35,473 bases of DNA from Pseudomonadota bacterium (lineage in GTDB: Bacteria > Pseudomonadota > Alphaproteobacteria > Rhodospirillales > Rhodospirillaceae): assembly GCA_020160875.1 (NCBI GenBank), contig JAIUPE010000017.1, positions 1-35,473 of the forward strand, read 5' to 3'. Position numbers and translations under genes: made by a program. Under the pieces are notes generated by a model. That model did no database searches. It was not told where the DNA came from and saw only the letters and a program-made list of their open reading frames with translations. Below, piece after piece: positions 21,912 through 30,765 of the stretch (the first letter of the stretch is position 1; every line of letters begins with the position of its first letter).

Positions 21912-24160
21912 GACACTCTCACATCCGCGAAGAATTCATCGAAAGCACCGGCGGTTTCGTTCAGACAAAGTTCCAGCGCGTCGGCGCCGGACATGTCCGC
22001 CATCCCCAATTTACTTTGATTTTCGATGGCACGCGCGAGTCCGGTCGCACGCTCGGCGCCGACCTGCCCCGCCGCGCCCTTTATTTGATGCGCGAGCCGC
22101 ATGGCCTGCGTGAGATCGCACGCCGCCAGGAGCCGTTTGAGCTCGGCGAGATAACTGCGCAGATTGCCGAGGGTCGAAGTGGCGAGCATCACCAGCGTTT
22201 CCTCGCCCAGGGATCCGGAAAGCTCGCCGAGCAGCGCCCGGTTGAGGAGCGGCAATTCGCGCCACGGGGCAATGGCCGTGAGCCCGGGCACGGTTTTCTG
22301 CGGCGCCTCGCCGCCGTGACCGAGCAGCATCGCAATGTGATGGGCCAGAATCGCCCAGTCGATGGGCTTGGTGGCGACGACGTTGCAGCCGGCGTCGAGA
22401 TAGATTTTGCGGTTTTCGATCACCGCATCGGCGGTGAGCGCGATGATGGGCACGTCCTTCGACGGACCGTTGCCCTCGCGAATGAGCCGCGTAGCCTGCG
22501 GCCCGTCCATGACGGGCATCTGCATATCCATCAGGATGATGTCCCACTGGCGCTCGTTCGCCACCTTCACGGCTTCCTCGCCGTTTTGCGCGAGAGTCAC
22601 AGTATGGCCCCAGAGCGTGAGCATGCGCGTGACAAGGAACTGCGTCGCAGGCGTGTCTTCAGCCAAGAGGATGTCGAGTTTAAGCCCGTCGAGCCGGCGG
22701 CTGGCCTCGGCGCCCCCCGACAGCCGCGCCAAAACTTTCGCCGGATCACCGTCAGCCAGCGGCAGCGAAAAAAAGAAACACGATCCACGACCCTTGGTGC
22801 TGGTGGCACCGATGGAACCGCCGAGCGTTTCGACGATGTGCTTGGAAATAGAAAGGCCCAATCCACTGCCGCCGTAGCGACGCGAGGTGGAGACGTCCTC
22901 CTGCTCGAACTCGCGAAATAGGCGCGTCATCGCCTCGTCGGAGACTCCTTCGCCCGTGTCCTCGACCTTGACATCGAGCACGGTGCGTCCGTCCTCGGCC
23001 ACCGACTGACGCGTGGACACCACAACCTGGCCGCGCAGCGTGAATTTGATCGCATTGCCAATCAGATTGACCATGACCTGTTGCAGACGCTTCGGGTCGC
23101 CGCGGAAAATATCCTTTGGGCCGGGGTTGGGCGCGATCTTGAGAACAAGCCCCTTCTGGCTCGCCACCGGCCCGAACAGCGCTTGTACGTCGTCGAGCAC
23201 CGTCGACAGCTTGAAATCGACGCTTTCGAAAGTCAGGCGGCCGGCCTCGATCTTGGACAGATCGAGAATATCGTTGAGAAGGCCGAGCAGGCTTTGAGCA
23301 TTGCGCGCAATGAGTTGCGTGACCTGGCGCTCGTCGGGGCTCTGGCGTCCGGCAAGCAGGAGATCGCACATGCCGATGATCGCGGTCATGGGCGTGCGCA
23401 ATTCGTGGCTCATGGTGGCGAGGAACGCGGACTTGGCGCGGTTCGCGGCCGTGGCCGAAACAATCGCGGCGGCCTGGCTTTCGCGGATGTCGCGTTGCGC
23501 GTCGCGGGTCAGCCTTGATTGACGGAAGATGACGATGGCCGTGAAGCCGAGCACGATCATGCCGAAAGCCTCGACGATGCGTACCCAGATGATGGTGCCG
23601 TCGAGACGCGCCTGCTGATCGATCAGCAGCTTTTCACGCGCCGTATTGATTTCGCCAACGATGGCGCGGATCTCGTCCATGCGCGCCTTGCCGCGCCCAC
23701 TTTTGACAAAATCGATGGCCGCCTCGCGTTGACCGCTTTCCTGAAGATCGAGCGCCTCGCGAAGAAGCGCGAGCCGTTCCGTGATAAGCGTGTACAAACG
23801 CTCGGCGCGGCTACGCGCGGCTTCGTCGGCGAAGACGCTGGTCTTGAAGCTGTCGCGCAATTGCGCGATCTCGGTCACCGCGTCCGCGTAAGGCTTCAGG
23901 AACATCTCGTCCTGCGTGAGCAGATACCCGCGTTGGCCGATTTCCGTGTCCTGCAGAAGCGACAACATTCGCACGGTTTCAAGCTCACGCTCTTGCGTCT
24001 CGAAGGCCTCCTTGGCGTAAAGGCTGGCCTGACGCTCGCCCCACAACGCGGCGCCGATGACGAGCGCGAGGAGAACGAAGGAGACCAGCATGAGGCGCGC
24101 GCTGGCCGGCAGCCGGTCAGCGTGTTCGGACGTTCCAAGGGTCTCGGGCAGGTCCTGCAT
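21908..24160 (-). CDS. Hybrid histidine kinase: CHASE3-HisKA-HATPase-REC-Hpt
   Basis: A 750-residue membrane kinase. TM1 about 22-40, periplasmic CHASE3-like domain about 42-187 (QDTEIGQRGYLLTQDEMFLKPY is diagnostic), TM2 about 192-212. HisKA follows with SHELRTPMTAIIG (phospho-His252), then HATPase_c (NLIGNAIKF, DTGEGV, GGSGLGLSISK), a receiver domain (about 494-612, Asp545 in ILMDMQMPVMDG, Thr577, Lys598) and an Hpt domain with His691 (LAHQIKGAAGQVGA). The full phosphorelay can therefore run within one protein up to an external receiver. A single-domain response regulator lies divergently 164 bp upstream and is a likely final acceptor. The stop overlaps the start of the ArsC-like gene. Confidence 0.95.
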   Translation of the reverse strand: MQDLPETLGTSEHADRLPASARLMLVSFVLLALVIGAALWGERQASLYAKEAFETQERELETVRMLSLLQDTEIGQRGYLLTQDEMFLKPYADAVTEIAQLRDSFKTSVFADEAARSRAERLYTLITERLALLREALDLQESGQREAAIDFVKSGRGKARMDEIRAIVGEINTAREKLLIDQQARLDGTIIWVRIVEAFGMIVLGFTAIVIFRQSRLTRDAQRDIRESQAAAIVSATAANRAKSAFLATMSHELRTPMTAIIGMCDLLLAGRQSPDERQVTQLIARNAQSLLGLLNDILDLSKIEAGRLTFESVDFKLSTVLDDVQALFGPVASQKGLVLKIAPNPGPKDIFRGDPKRLQQVMVNLIGNAIKFTLRGQVVVSTRQSVAEDGRTVLDVKVEDTGEGVSDEAMTRLFREFEQEDVSTSRRYGGSGLGLSISKHIVETLGGSIGATSTKGRGSCFFFSLPLADGDPAKVLARLSGGAEASRRLDGLKLDILLAEDTPATQFLVTRMLTLWGHTVTLAQNGEEAVKVANERQWDIILMDMQMPVMDGPQATRLIREGNGPSKDVPIIALTADAVIENRKIYLDAGCNVVATKPIDWAILAHHIAMLLGHGGEAPQKTVPGLTAIAPWRELPLLNRALLGELSGSLGEETLVMLATSTLGNLRSYLAELKRLLAACDLTQAMRLAHQIKGAAGQVGAERATGLARAIENQSKLGMADMSGADALELCLNETAGAFDEFFADVRVS

Positions 24161-24324
24161 CGCGCATCCAGGGTGAAGGCCTCAACTTTAGCAGAAGCGC
24201 GAGGGGCGCATAATCATTAATAAAAACAACGTCATTACGCCGTTTAGAAGATTGAAATATTGGCTCACCTATGATGAATTTGCTTGAAATGGCCGGCTGG
24301 CCACCGGTTTGAGAATTCGGGACC

Positions 24325-24807
24325 ATGAACCAGACGCAGAGTAAAGTCGGCGACAACGAGGACCTGAGTAACCTGCACGTTCTCCTGGTCGACGACGACA
24401 ACGCCTTCCTCGATTTGGTACACGCCATGCTCAACGCCATCGGCGTGGCGAACGTGAGCCGCGCCCATAGCGGCCGCGAGGCGTTTGAAATCCTCATGGG
24501 CGGCCAGCGCGTGGTCGACGTGACCCTGTGCGACCAGAACATGGCCGAGGGCACGGGCCTGGAGCTGTTGTGGGTGGTGCGCACCGGCCAGGTAAAATCG
24601 TTTCGCCCCGACGCTTGTTTCGTGCTGGTGACCGCCTCGGGCGACCACGACACGGTGGCCACAGCGGCGCGCCTGGACGTATCGGGCTATCTGGTGAAAC
24701 CCGTAACCCCGCAGAAACTGCGGGCGGCTATTTCACAGGGGCGCAAACGCGCCATCAAAATCGACTTCAATAAATATAAGCAAGTCCAACTGCCGCAACC
24801 GAGCTAG
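24325..24807 (+). CDS. Single-domain response regulator (CheY-like)
   Basis: A 160-residue receiver without an output domain. Acidic residues are Asp23-Asp25 (LLVDDDNAF), phospho-acceptor Asp70 (TLCDQNMAEGTG), Thr103 (LVTASGD) and Lys125 (YLVKPVTP). A basic tail (GRKRAIKIDFNKYKQVQLPQPS) follows the domain. It is divergent from the hybrid kinase, which ends in an Hpt domain able to phosphorylate such a protein. It probably acts by protein-protein contact. The 164-bp divergent region is AT-rich for this genome and likely holds both promoters. Confidence 0.92.
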   Translation: MNQTQSKVGDNEDLSNLHVLLVDDDNAFLDLVHAMLNAIGVANVSRAHSGREAFEILMGGQRVVDVTLCDQNMAEGTGLELLWVVRTGQVKSFRPDACFVLVTASGDHDTVATAARLDVSGYLVKPVTPQKLRAAISQGRKRAIKIDFNKYKQVQLPQPS

Positions 24808-24821
24808 CCCCGCGGCGTTGT

Positions 24822-25292
24822 ATGGCCATGCGCAATATCCTCGCCCTGATCGGCTTCATAGCGGCTTGTTTCGCCGTCTCGGCGCTGGGTGCGCTGGCGA
24901 CGGCCAACAGCGTCGGCACCTGGTATCAGACCCTCGCCAAACCCTCTTTCAATCCGCCGGACTGGATATTCGGACCGGTCTGGACCACGCTTTACGTCCT
25001 GATCGCGATTTCAGGTTGGCGGGTGTGGCGGAAGACCGGCTTCTCCGACCATAAAGCGTTCGCAGCCTATGGCGGACAGCTCCTTCTCAATCTCCTGTGG
25101 TCAGTGCTGTTTTTCGGTTTTCGACAACCGGCCATCGCCATGGTCGATCTGATCGTGCTGTGGATCACGATCGGCGCGAACATGATCCTGTTCGCGCGCC
25201 ATGACCGTCCCGCCGCACTTCTGCTCGCCCCTTATCTTCTCTGGGTCAGCTTCGCGGGCATCCTGAATGTCGCGATCGTGGTTTTGAATTAG
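24822..25292 (+). CDS. tspO: TspO/MBR family tryptophan-rich sensory protein
   Basis: A 156-residue membrane protein with five helices. The family signature is complete: WYQTLAKPSFNPPDWIFGPVWTTLYVLIAISGWRVWRK, then LLLNLLWSVLFFGFRQPAIAMVDLIVLW, and LLAPYLLWVSFAGILN. TspO binds porphyrins and related ligands, and in Alphaproteobacteria affects tetrapyrrole-linked gene control. hemH lies about 3 kb away but is not adjacent. It starts 14 bp after the response regulator on the same strand and overlaps by 4 bp at its 3' end with the convergent glycosyltransferase. A second ATG at 24828 is possible. Confidence 0.95.
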   Translation: MAMRNILALIGFIAACFAVSALGALATANSVGTWYQTLAKPSFNPPDWIFGPVWTTLYVLIAISGWRVWRKTGFSDHKAFAAYGGQLLLNLLWSVLFFGFRQPAIAMVDLIVLWITIGANMILFARHDRPAALLLAPYLLWVSFAGILNVAIVVLN

Positions 25293-26485
25293 CCGGCGAT
25301 CTTGCGGATGAAATTCAACGCGCGCGATGTAACGCCGCCGCCCGGCGCCGCGGGCTGCGTTTCATTGTCGCCAACGATATCCTCGACGTCGCGCCGGTAA
25401 GCGAGGAACGCCATCAGGTGCTGCATCTCGGCCGCGCGCGTCTCCGGGTTGAAGAGCTTCGGGTATTCGTTGCGTGCGTGTGCTTTCCACCAGGCGAGAT
25501 ATGTCCCGTCACCCGACGCAAAGGGGTCCGGATGGGCGCGCTGCACATCGGGGCGTGCGCGATAGACAAGCCGCTGTTCCATCAAGATGGGTGAACCATC
25601 GTCGAACCGGCCGAACGCATAGTGCGGCGAGACGGCTTTCTCGGCGGCGGTGGGCGTGGTCTCCGCGCGGTACCACGCGACGAGTTCGGCGGCCGCCGCC
25701 TGCCCACCGGTGGTGCGCGCGTCCGGCATGACCCCGAGCTGGCTGAAGTGGAAGAAGACCAGAGGTTTCGCATCGACCGTAAATCCGCCCGCGAGGCTTC
25801 CGCCCATCTCACGCGTCGACAGATTCCACGGCGCCGCGTTGAGGCCGGGGGAGCGCAGGACTTTCACGCGGTCGAAAAAAGCCGGCGCGAAATCGACCCA
25901 GCGCTGATCGGTGTAGATGCCGTCCGGGATATCCTCGCGGCAGTATCTATATGTGCGGTCGGACCACCACTGCGCAAACCTTTGCCCCTCGTCGCGCGCG
26001 GCCACGGCGATGAAGCCGAGGTTGTAGATGCCGTGCTGCATGGTGGAGATTTCGTTGGCGACGATGCCGGCGACCGTCTGCTCGGGCGAGGTCATATGCG
26101 GCGTGAGCACGATGTCGGCGGTCTGAAGCGTCTCCGCGACCTCGATCATCGGCGACATCACCGCGATATCGGGATCGAGGTAGATCGCCGCTTCGCAATC
26201 CTCGCGCGCCAGCAGTTTCTTCAAGACGAACGGCTTGATGGCGGTCGCGAGCTCGATGAGCGTGTGCGAGAAGGCCCAGCGGCGCAGGTTGGGAATGCCG
26301 AGAGAGTCGAGCTGATGGATTTCGTCGGCACCGAGGCCGGCCAAGGCTTCGGCGGGCGGCGACGCGTCGGAGACAGCGAAATGCAGGCGCCAGGTCGGGT
26401 GCTGACGGCGCAGCGAGGCGAGCAGGACGCGCGCCTTGGGCAGGTAGTTGCCCGCGGCAACGGTGAAGACGTGAACTGTTTTCAT
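25289..26485 (-). CDS. Glycosyltransferase (GT-A fold, DxD type)
   Basis: A 398-residue soluble protein resembling nucleotide-sugar glycosyltransferases of the GT-A type. The N-terminus VHVFTVAAGNYLPKARVLLASLRRQHP is the nucleotide-binding strand and helix, and IYLDPDIAV (101-109) is the metal-binding D-x-D. TMQHGIYNLGFIAV and GIYTDQRWVDFAPAFF are acceptor or sugar-binding regions, and PLVFFHFSQLG carries a late conserved His. Transfer of a sugar to a surface glycan is likely. It lies 11 bp downstream of the methyltransferase/deacetylase fusion, in one operon. Sugar and acceptor are unknown. Confidence 0.82.
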   Translation of the reverse strand: MKTVHVFTVAAGNYLPKARVLLASLRRQHPTWRLHFAVSDASPPAEALAGLGADEIHQLDSLGIPNLRRWAFSHTLIELATAIKPFVLKKLLAREDCEAAIYLDPDIAVMSPMIEVAETLQTADIVLTPHMTSPEQTVAGIVANEISTMQHGIYNLGFIAVAARDEGQRFAQWWSDRTYRYCREDIPDGIYTDQRWVDFAPAFFDRVKVLRSPGLNAAPWNLSTREMGGSLAGGFTVDAKPLVFFHFSQLGVMPDARTTGGQAAAAELVAWYRAETTPTAAEKAVSPHYAFGRFDDGSPILMEQRLVYRARPDVQRAHPDPFASGDGTYLAWWKAHARNEYPKLFNPETRAAEMQHLMAFLAYRRDVEDIVGDNETQPAAPGGGVTSRALNFIRKIAG

Positions 26486-26496
26486 CAGGCTCGCAA

Positions 26497-28068
26497 CTAA
26501 CGACGGAAAAGCCGCATCATTTTACGCAAAGGCGCGGTGACTTTCCATGAGGTCGACCGGCGCATGGCGTCGAGCTCCTGCTCGCGGTCGTGCAGGAGTC
26601 GGCGCATCTTCTGGATTTCCTGCTGGGCATAGGCGGTTTCGGCGAGATAGCGCTCGGTCTCGGGCCGGTGGAATTTCAAGGGATCGGCGTTCAGCTCTTC
26701 CGCGCTGACGATGAAGAACGCCTCGGCCGCCGTGACGTTGCCGAGCAGCGTATAGGTGCGGTAGCGGTTGAGCGCCGCGATCTGTTCGTCGTAGCGCTGG
26801 GTTTCGAGCTGTGAGCGGAAGCAAGCGATGGCCTTCTGCTTGAGGGCCTGTACCGGCGAAATGTCGAGCAGCAGGTTGGGACGCTGGGGCGCGCCGATTT
26901 CATAGAAAGCAAGGCGCGTGCCGGGCTTGCGTTTCACCGCCTCCACCGCCGCCATGGCGAGGATGCGGTGATCCGGATGTTGTTCGGAAACGGCCGGCGC
27001 ATAGACAAGATCGATGCCGTCCATGGCCGCGAGGACCTTGGCAATCAAAGGCTCGCCATAAGCCAGCGCGCGGTCGGGCAGATTCCAGAACAACGGTTCG
27101 CCGTAGCCGAGCACCTGCGCGGCCGCGCGGGCTTCGTCCTCGCGCGTGCGCGCGCGTTGGCGTTCGATGTCCGTCGCGCCGATCTCACCTTTCTTATAAG
27201 CACCGTCGGTGGCGACGATCACCTGCACCGGAACTTTCGCCGCCACATGGCGAGCAATAGCGCCGCCGCAACCGAACACCTCGTCGTCGGGATGCGGCGC
27301 GAGCACGAGCACGGATGTGGCGGGAATTTCGCTGACCGACTTATGCGGAACGATGGCATCTTCCGGCGTCTTGAAGCTTGCGCCGGGCAGCGCGCTGTTC
27401 GCGTCACGCGTATAGCTAACGATGCGCGTGTCCTCGCCCCAGTAGGAGCCCTGACAGGACGCGCGGTTGGTTTCGCGGAGCGTCCGCTCCCACTCGCGCA
27501 TGGTGGTTTCGGCGCCGGCGCCGAGCAGACCCCAGCGCTTGGTGACGCTATCGATCGCCGACCCGAAAACGAGCAAGCCGCCCGGCGCGAGCTTCGAGGC
27601 AATACGATCGACGGCTCGCGCGAGAGTCTCGTGATCGGGCAAATAACAAAGCACCTCGGCGACGACAATTACATCGAAGGTCTTTCCGGCGGCGAAGTCG
27701 TCGGTGACCGAGCTGACCTCCCACTGGATGTTACCATGGTCCTTCAATTTCGCCGCCGCGCGCTCGACGGCGGCGGGCATGACGTCGACGACGTGCAGCG
27801 ATTTGCATTGCGGGGCAAGCAGCGAAGTGAAGACACCGGCCGCGCAGCCGATTTCGAGCCCGCGCTCGAACGCGGGCGCGCCCACGCCGGCATGCGCGCG
27901 CATCATGTCGAGAATGATGGCGTAACGCCGCGCCTCGAACAGATTGGTGCCCAGCCGCCAGGGATCCTCCGACGCCATTTCGGCCGAGAGGTGCTCAGCG
28001 ACATTTAAAGGTCCGGCCATCTTTTCGGCCCCCACAGACCGATAGAGTAGTGTTTTTTTTGACACCAT
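26497..28068 (-). CDS. Bifunctional NodS-like methyltransferase / PIG-L deacetylase
   Basis: A 523-residue fusion. Residues about 20-215 are a SAM methyltransferase of NodS type: DPWRLGTNLFEARRYAIIL, GLEIGCAAGVFTSLLA (motif I, 70-85), VVAEVLCYLPD. Residues about 250-420 are a PIG-L/LmbE deacetylase with the zinc motif APHPDDE (257-263) and a second HPDH (364-367). The C-terminus has a coiled coil and the S-x-SWKVTAPLR motif common at the ends of cell-surface glycan enzymes. PIG-L enzymes remove N-acetyl from GlcNAc-type substrates; NodS N-methylates the freed amine of Nod-factor precursors. A deacetylate-then-N-methylate role is inferred. It precedes a glycosyltransferase gene in the same operon. 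Confidence 0.88.
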   Translation of the reverse strand: MVSKKTLLYRSVGAEKMAGPLNVAEHLSAEMASEDPWRLGTNLFEARRYAIILDMMRAHAGVGAPAFERGLEIGCAAGVFTSLLAPQCKSLHVVDVMPAAVERAAAKLKDHGNIQWEVSSVTDDFAAGKTFDVIVVAEVLCYLPDHETLARAVDRIASKLAPGGLLVFGSAIDSVTKRWGLLGAGAETTMREWERTLRETNRASCQGSYWGEDTRIVSYTRDANSALPGASFKTPEDAIVPHKSVSEIPATSVLVLAPHPDDEVFGCGGAIARHVAAKVPVQVIVATDGAYKKGEIGATDIERQRARTREDEARAAAQVLGYGEPLFWNLPDRALAYGEPLIAKVLAAMDGIDLVYAPAVSEQHPDHRILAMAAVEAVKRKPGTRLAFYEIGAPQRPNLLLDISPVQALKQKAIACFRSQLETQRYDEQIAALNRYRTYTLLGNVTAAEAFFIVSAEELNADPLKFHRPETERYLAETAYAQQEIQKMRRLLHDREQELDAMRRSTSWKVTAPLRKMMRLFRR

Positions 28069-28175
28069 AACGGTGCTTATCGATTATTGAAACCGGGAGA
28101 CAAGGCGGACGAGACGTGGGACAAGAGGCCGCCGTTTCACCTTACGTTGTAACGGCCTAGAGCGAGTGAGCGCGG

Positions 28176-29210
28176 ATGGACGAGCGGCTAGCGATTGTGG
28201 TGTTCAGCCTGGGGGGCCCGGATAGCCCCGAGGCCGTGCGCCCGTTCCTGTTCAACCTTTTCAACGACCGTTACATCATTCCTTGGGTCCAGCCGTTCCG
28301 CTGGCTGCTGGCGCGCACCATCTCGGGCCTGCGCGCCAAGAAGTCCCGGGGCTATTACGCCCGTCTCGGCGGACGTTCGGTGCTGCTTCCGGAAACGACC
28401 GCGCAGGCCAAAGCCCTGGAAAACGCCGCGGCGCATTACGCCAAGGACGTGCGCGCTTTCGTTTACATGCGCTACTGGCACCCGATGGCGCCGGAGGTTG
28501 TGGCGCAATTGAAAGCCTATGCGCCGACGCGCATCGTGGTCGTACCGATGTATCCGCAATATTCCACCACGACCACCGGTACGTCGGTCGATGCGCTGGC
28601 CAAGGAAGCGCGCGCGCAAGGGCTGACGACGCCCTTTGAAGTCATATGCTGCTTCCCCACGGCCGCGGGCTTCATCGCGCCGATGGTGTCGATGATCGGC
28701 AAAGCTTACGCGGAGGCGGCCGCCACGGGACAAAGGCCGCGCCTGCTGCTGACGGCGCACGGTCTGCCGGAAAAGACCATCGCCAGCGGCGATCCTTATC
28801 AGTGGCAAGTCGAACAAACCGCCGCGGCGGTGGTCGCAGGGCTGAAGATCGAGAATCTAGATTGGGCGATCTGCTATCAGAGCCGCGTTGGCCCTGCGAA
28901 ATGGATCGGCCCGTCGACCGAAGCGGAGATCCAGCGCGCGGGCAAGGACGGCGTTTCGCTGATCGTCGCGCCGATCTCGTTCGTTTCGGAACATGTCGAG
29001 ACGTTGGTGGAACTCGACGAGACCATGCGCGATCTGGCCAAGGAGTCCGGTGTACCGGACTACAAGCGCATCCCCGCGGTGCGCACCGATGCGACCTTCG
29101 TCGCGACGCTGGCTGGCTTCATCGGCTTCCTGAAGGGGCGCACCACGCCTTGTTCAGACACCGGCGCCAGATTGTGCCCCGCAAAGTTCGGCGCCTGCCC
29201 GCACAAATAG
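28176..29210 (+). CDS. hemH: Ferrochelatase
   Basis: A 344-residue ferrochelatase, which inserts Fe(II) into protoporphyrin IX to make haem. Signatures are VVFSLGGPDSPEAVRPFL at the start, PMYPQYSTTTTG, the catalytic LLTAHGLPEK (His195), CYQSRVGPAKWIGP, and ISFVSEHVETLVELDE with the acidic active-site residues. The C-terminus carries Cys326, Cys334 and Cys341. Some bacterial ferrochelatases, including that of Caulobacter, bind a [2Fe-2S] cluster, and this tail is a good candidate for such ligands. It is divergent from the methyltransferase/deacetylase gene. Confidence 0.96.
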   Translation: MDERLAIVVFSLGGPDSPEAVRPFLFNLFNDRYIIPWVQPFRWLLARTISGLRAKKSRGYYARLGGRSVLLPETTAQAKALENAAAHYAKDVRAFVYMRYWHPMAPEVVAQLKAYAPTRIVVVPMYPQYSTTTTGTSVDALAKEARAQGLTTPFEVICCFPTAAGFIAPMVSMIGKAYAEAAATGQRPRLLLTAHGLPEKTIASGDPYQWQVEQTAAAVVAGLKIENLDWAICYQSRVGPAKWIGPSTEAEIQRAGKDGVSLIVAPISFVSEHVETLVELDETMRDLAKESGVPDYKRIPAVRTDATFVATLAGFIGFLKGRTTPCSDTGARLCPAKFGACPHK

Positions 29211-29225
29211 TCGCGCACCGCGCGA

Positions 29226-29242
29226 GGGATTCATCGAATCCC
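29226..29242. other. Hairpin after hemH
   Basis: A perfect stem GGGATTC-ATC-GAATCCC, 15 bp after the hemH stop, followed by a second small stem CACATT-CCT-AATGTG (29257-29271). No T-run. It possibly ends or protects the hemH transcript. The rest of the gap to 29375 shows nothing else. Confidence 0.4.
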
Positions 29243-29374
29243 GGCGGAACCGGCCCCACATTCCTAATGTGATATCCCCGTCAAACCCATGACGGGTCAT
29301 GAAAGGCGTCGGACTTATCATCGCGAGGGCGCCGTCGCGAGGGCCGGCGGCGATCCGCGCCTTCTACGCGCGCG

Positions 29375-29794
29375 TCACTCCGCAAAAACAAGCGCGGGCG
29401 CCTTGCCCCGTTCTACAACAACGACAGCATATTGCCCAAAGCGGCGGGCCAGCGCGAGCGCATCGTCGCGCGGAAGATCGAACACAAAAAGACCGGCCTC
29501 GGTCGGACCGCTATCGTCCGCGTCACGGCCGCGCGCGAGCACGTATTCTTTGCCCGCACGCCGCACAGCCTCAAGCAGCGCGCCGTGGGCCACCGCGTTC
29601 TTTTCTTCGGCCTGGACTTCACTATGCGGGTTGTAGGCGGTCACGAACACGCCCGTCGCCGCGCCGCGCTTTACCAGGTATCCGTCCAAAGCCGAATTTT
29701 GTTCATCCACTTGGAAGGCCAGCGGCTCGCCGTCCACATCAATTTCGTAAATAGCCGCACGATAAGCGGCGATCAGATCGGACGGAACGGGCAC
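29375..29794 (-). CDS. DUF3293 family protein, GTG start
   Basis: A 139-residue soluble protein. GVFVTAYNPHSEVQAEEKNAVAHGALLEAV is the DUF3293 hallmark (TA-x-NP followed by the N-x(n)-L helix), and the C-terminus (FDLPRDDALALARRFGQYAVVVVERG) matches its second half. Function unknown. The start is GTG at 29794, with AGAGG 5 nt upstream. It is convergent with hemH. Confidence 0.78.
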   Translation of the reverse strand: MPVPSDLIAAYRAAIYEIDVDGEPLAFQVDEQNSALDGYLVKRGAATGVFVTAYNPHSEVQAEEKNAVAHGALLEAVRRAGKEYVLARGRDADDSGPTEAGLFVFDLPRDDALALARRFGQYAVVVVERGKAPALVFAE

Positions 29795-29926
29795 ATGAAC
29801 CTCTGAAGCGAAATATCGGCGAACACCGGACAGCGATCAGAAGCATAGGCCGGAATGACAGGCAAGTGCGGTGGTGTGTTCGTGGCGGCAATACCGCCCC
29901 CGACGCGGCGTTTATGGGACCGCGCG

Positions 29927-30700
29927 TCAGGTCATCGACCAGCCATGACTTACATTGAGCGATTGGCCGGTCAGCGCGTTGGTCTCGAACGCGGCGAAGA
30001 ACAGCACTGCTTGTGCGACGTCGTCGACGGTTGAGAACTCTCCGTCCACGGTGCCCTTGAGCATGATGTTCTTCACGACGTCTTCTTCGGAAATACCAAG
30101 GGTCTTCGCCTGCTCCGGAATTTGTTTGTCCACCAGCGGCGTGCGTACAAACCCCGGGCAGACGACGTTGGCGCGCACGCCGTGAGCGGCGCCTTCCTTG
30201 GCCACGACTTTCGCAAGCCCCATGAGACCATGCTTCGCGGTCACATAGGGCGCCTTCAGCGGCGAGGCTTCCTTCGAATGGACGGACCCCATGTATATGA
30301 CGGCGCCGCCGGTGCCCTGTTTATACATATGACGCAGTGCGGCGCGCGTGGTGAGGAACGCGCCGTCGAGATGGATCGCCATCAGACGCTGCCAATCCTT
30401 ATAGGCGAAGTCCACGAGTGGCGCGACGATCTGGATGCCGGCGTTGCTGACGAGAATGTCGATCTTGCCGAAATGCTGCACGGCGCGGTCGATGCCCGCG
30501 TCCACTTGGGATTCCTGGGTGACGTCCATGGCGACGCCAAGCGCATTCGGCCCGAGTTCGCGCGCCGTCGCTTCGGCTTGCGCGGCGTTGAGGTCGGCGA
30601 TGACGACTTTCGCGCCGGCTTTCACGAAGACCTCGGCGATGCCGCGGCCTATGCCGCTGGCCGCGCCGGTGACGACCGCGACCTTACCGACCACACTCAT
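29927..30700 (-). CDS. bdhA: 3-hydroxybutyrate dehydrogenase (SDR family)
   Basis: A 257-residue short-chain dehydrogenase. [17 protein letters not shown] (9-25) is the NAD site, [13 protein letters not shown] follows, and the active site is [22 protein letters not shown] with Ser, Tyr and Lys. The [20 protein letters not shown] sequence and the C-terminal [16 protein letters not shown]-like end are typical of D-3-hydroxybutyrate dehydrogenase, which oxidises the PHB breakdown product to acetoacetate. AAGGAG lies before the ATG at 30700; the longer frame upstream is Arg-rich and not coding. It is downstream of a GST gene and near phaZ, consistent with PHB use. Confidence 0.9.
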   Translation of the reverse strand: MSVVGKVAVVTGAASGIGRGIAEVFVKAGAKVVIADLNAAQAEATARELGPNALGVAMDVTQESQVDAGIDRAVQHFGKIDILVSNAGIQIVAPLVDFAYKDWQRLMAIHLDGAFLTTRAALRHMYKQGTGGAVIYMGSVHSKEASPLKAPYVTAKHGLMGLAKVVAKEGAAHGVRANVVCPGFVRTPLVDKQIPEQAKTLGISEEDVVKNIMLKGTVDGEFSTVDDVAQAVLFFAAFETNALTGQSLNVSHGWSMT

Positions 30701-30765
30701 GTATTTCTCCTTTTTCGCGGGCGACGTTTTCGGAACCCCGCTTCGCACGTTTCCGAATCGCGCGC

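Noticed and set aside
22016-22921. Plus-strand ORF across the hybrid kinase
   Set aside because: Antisense shadow of conserved HATPase, REC and Hpt domains.
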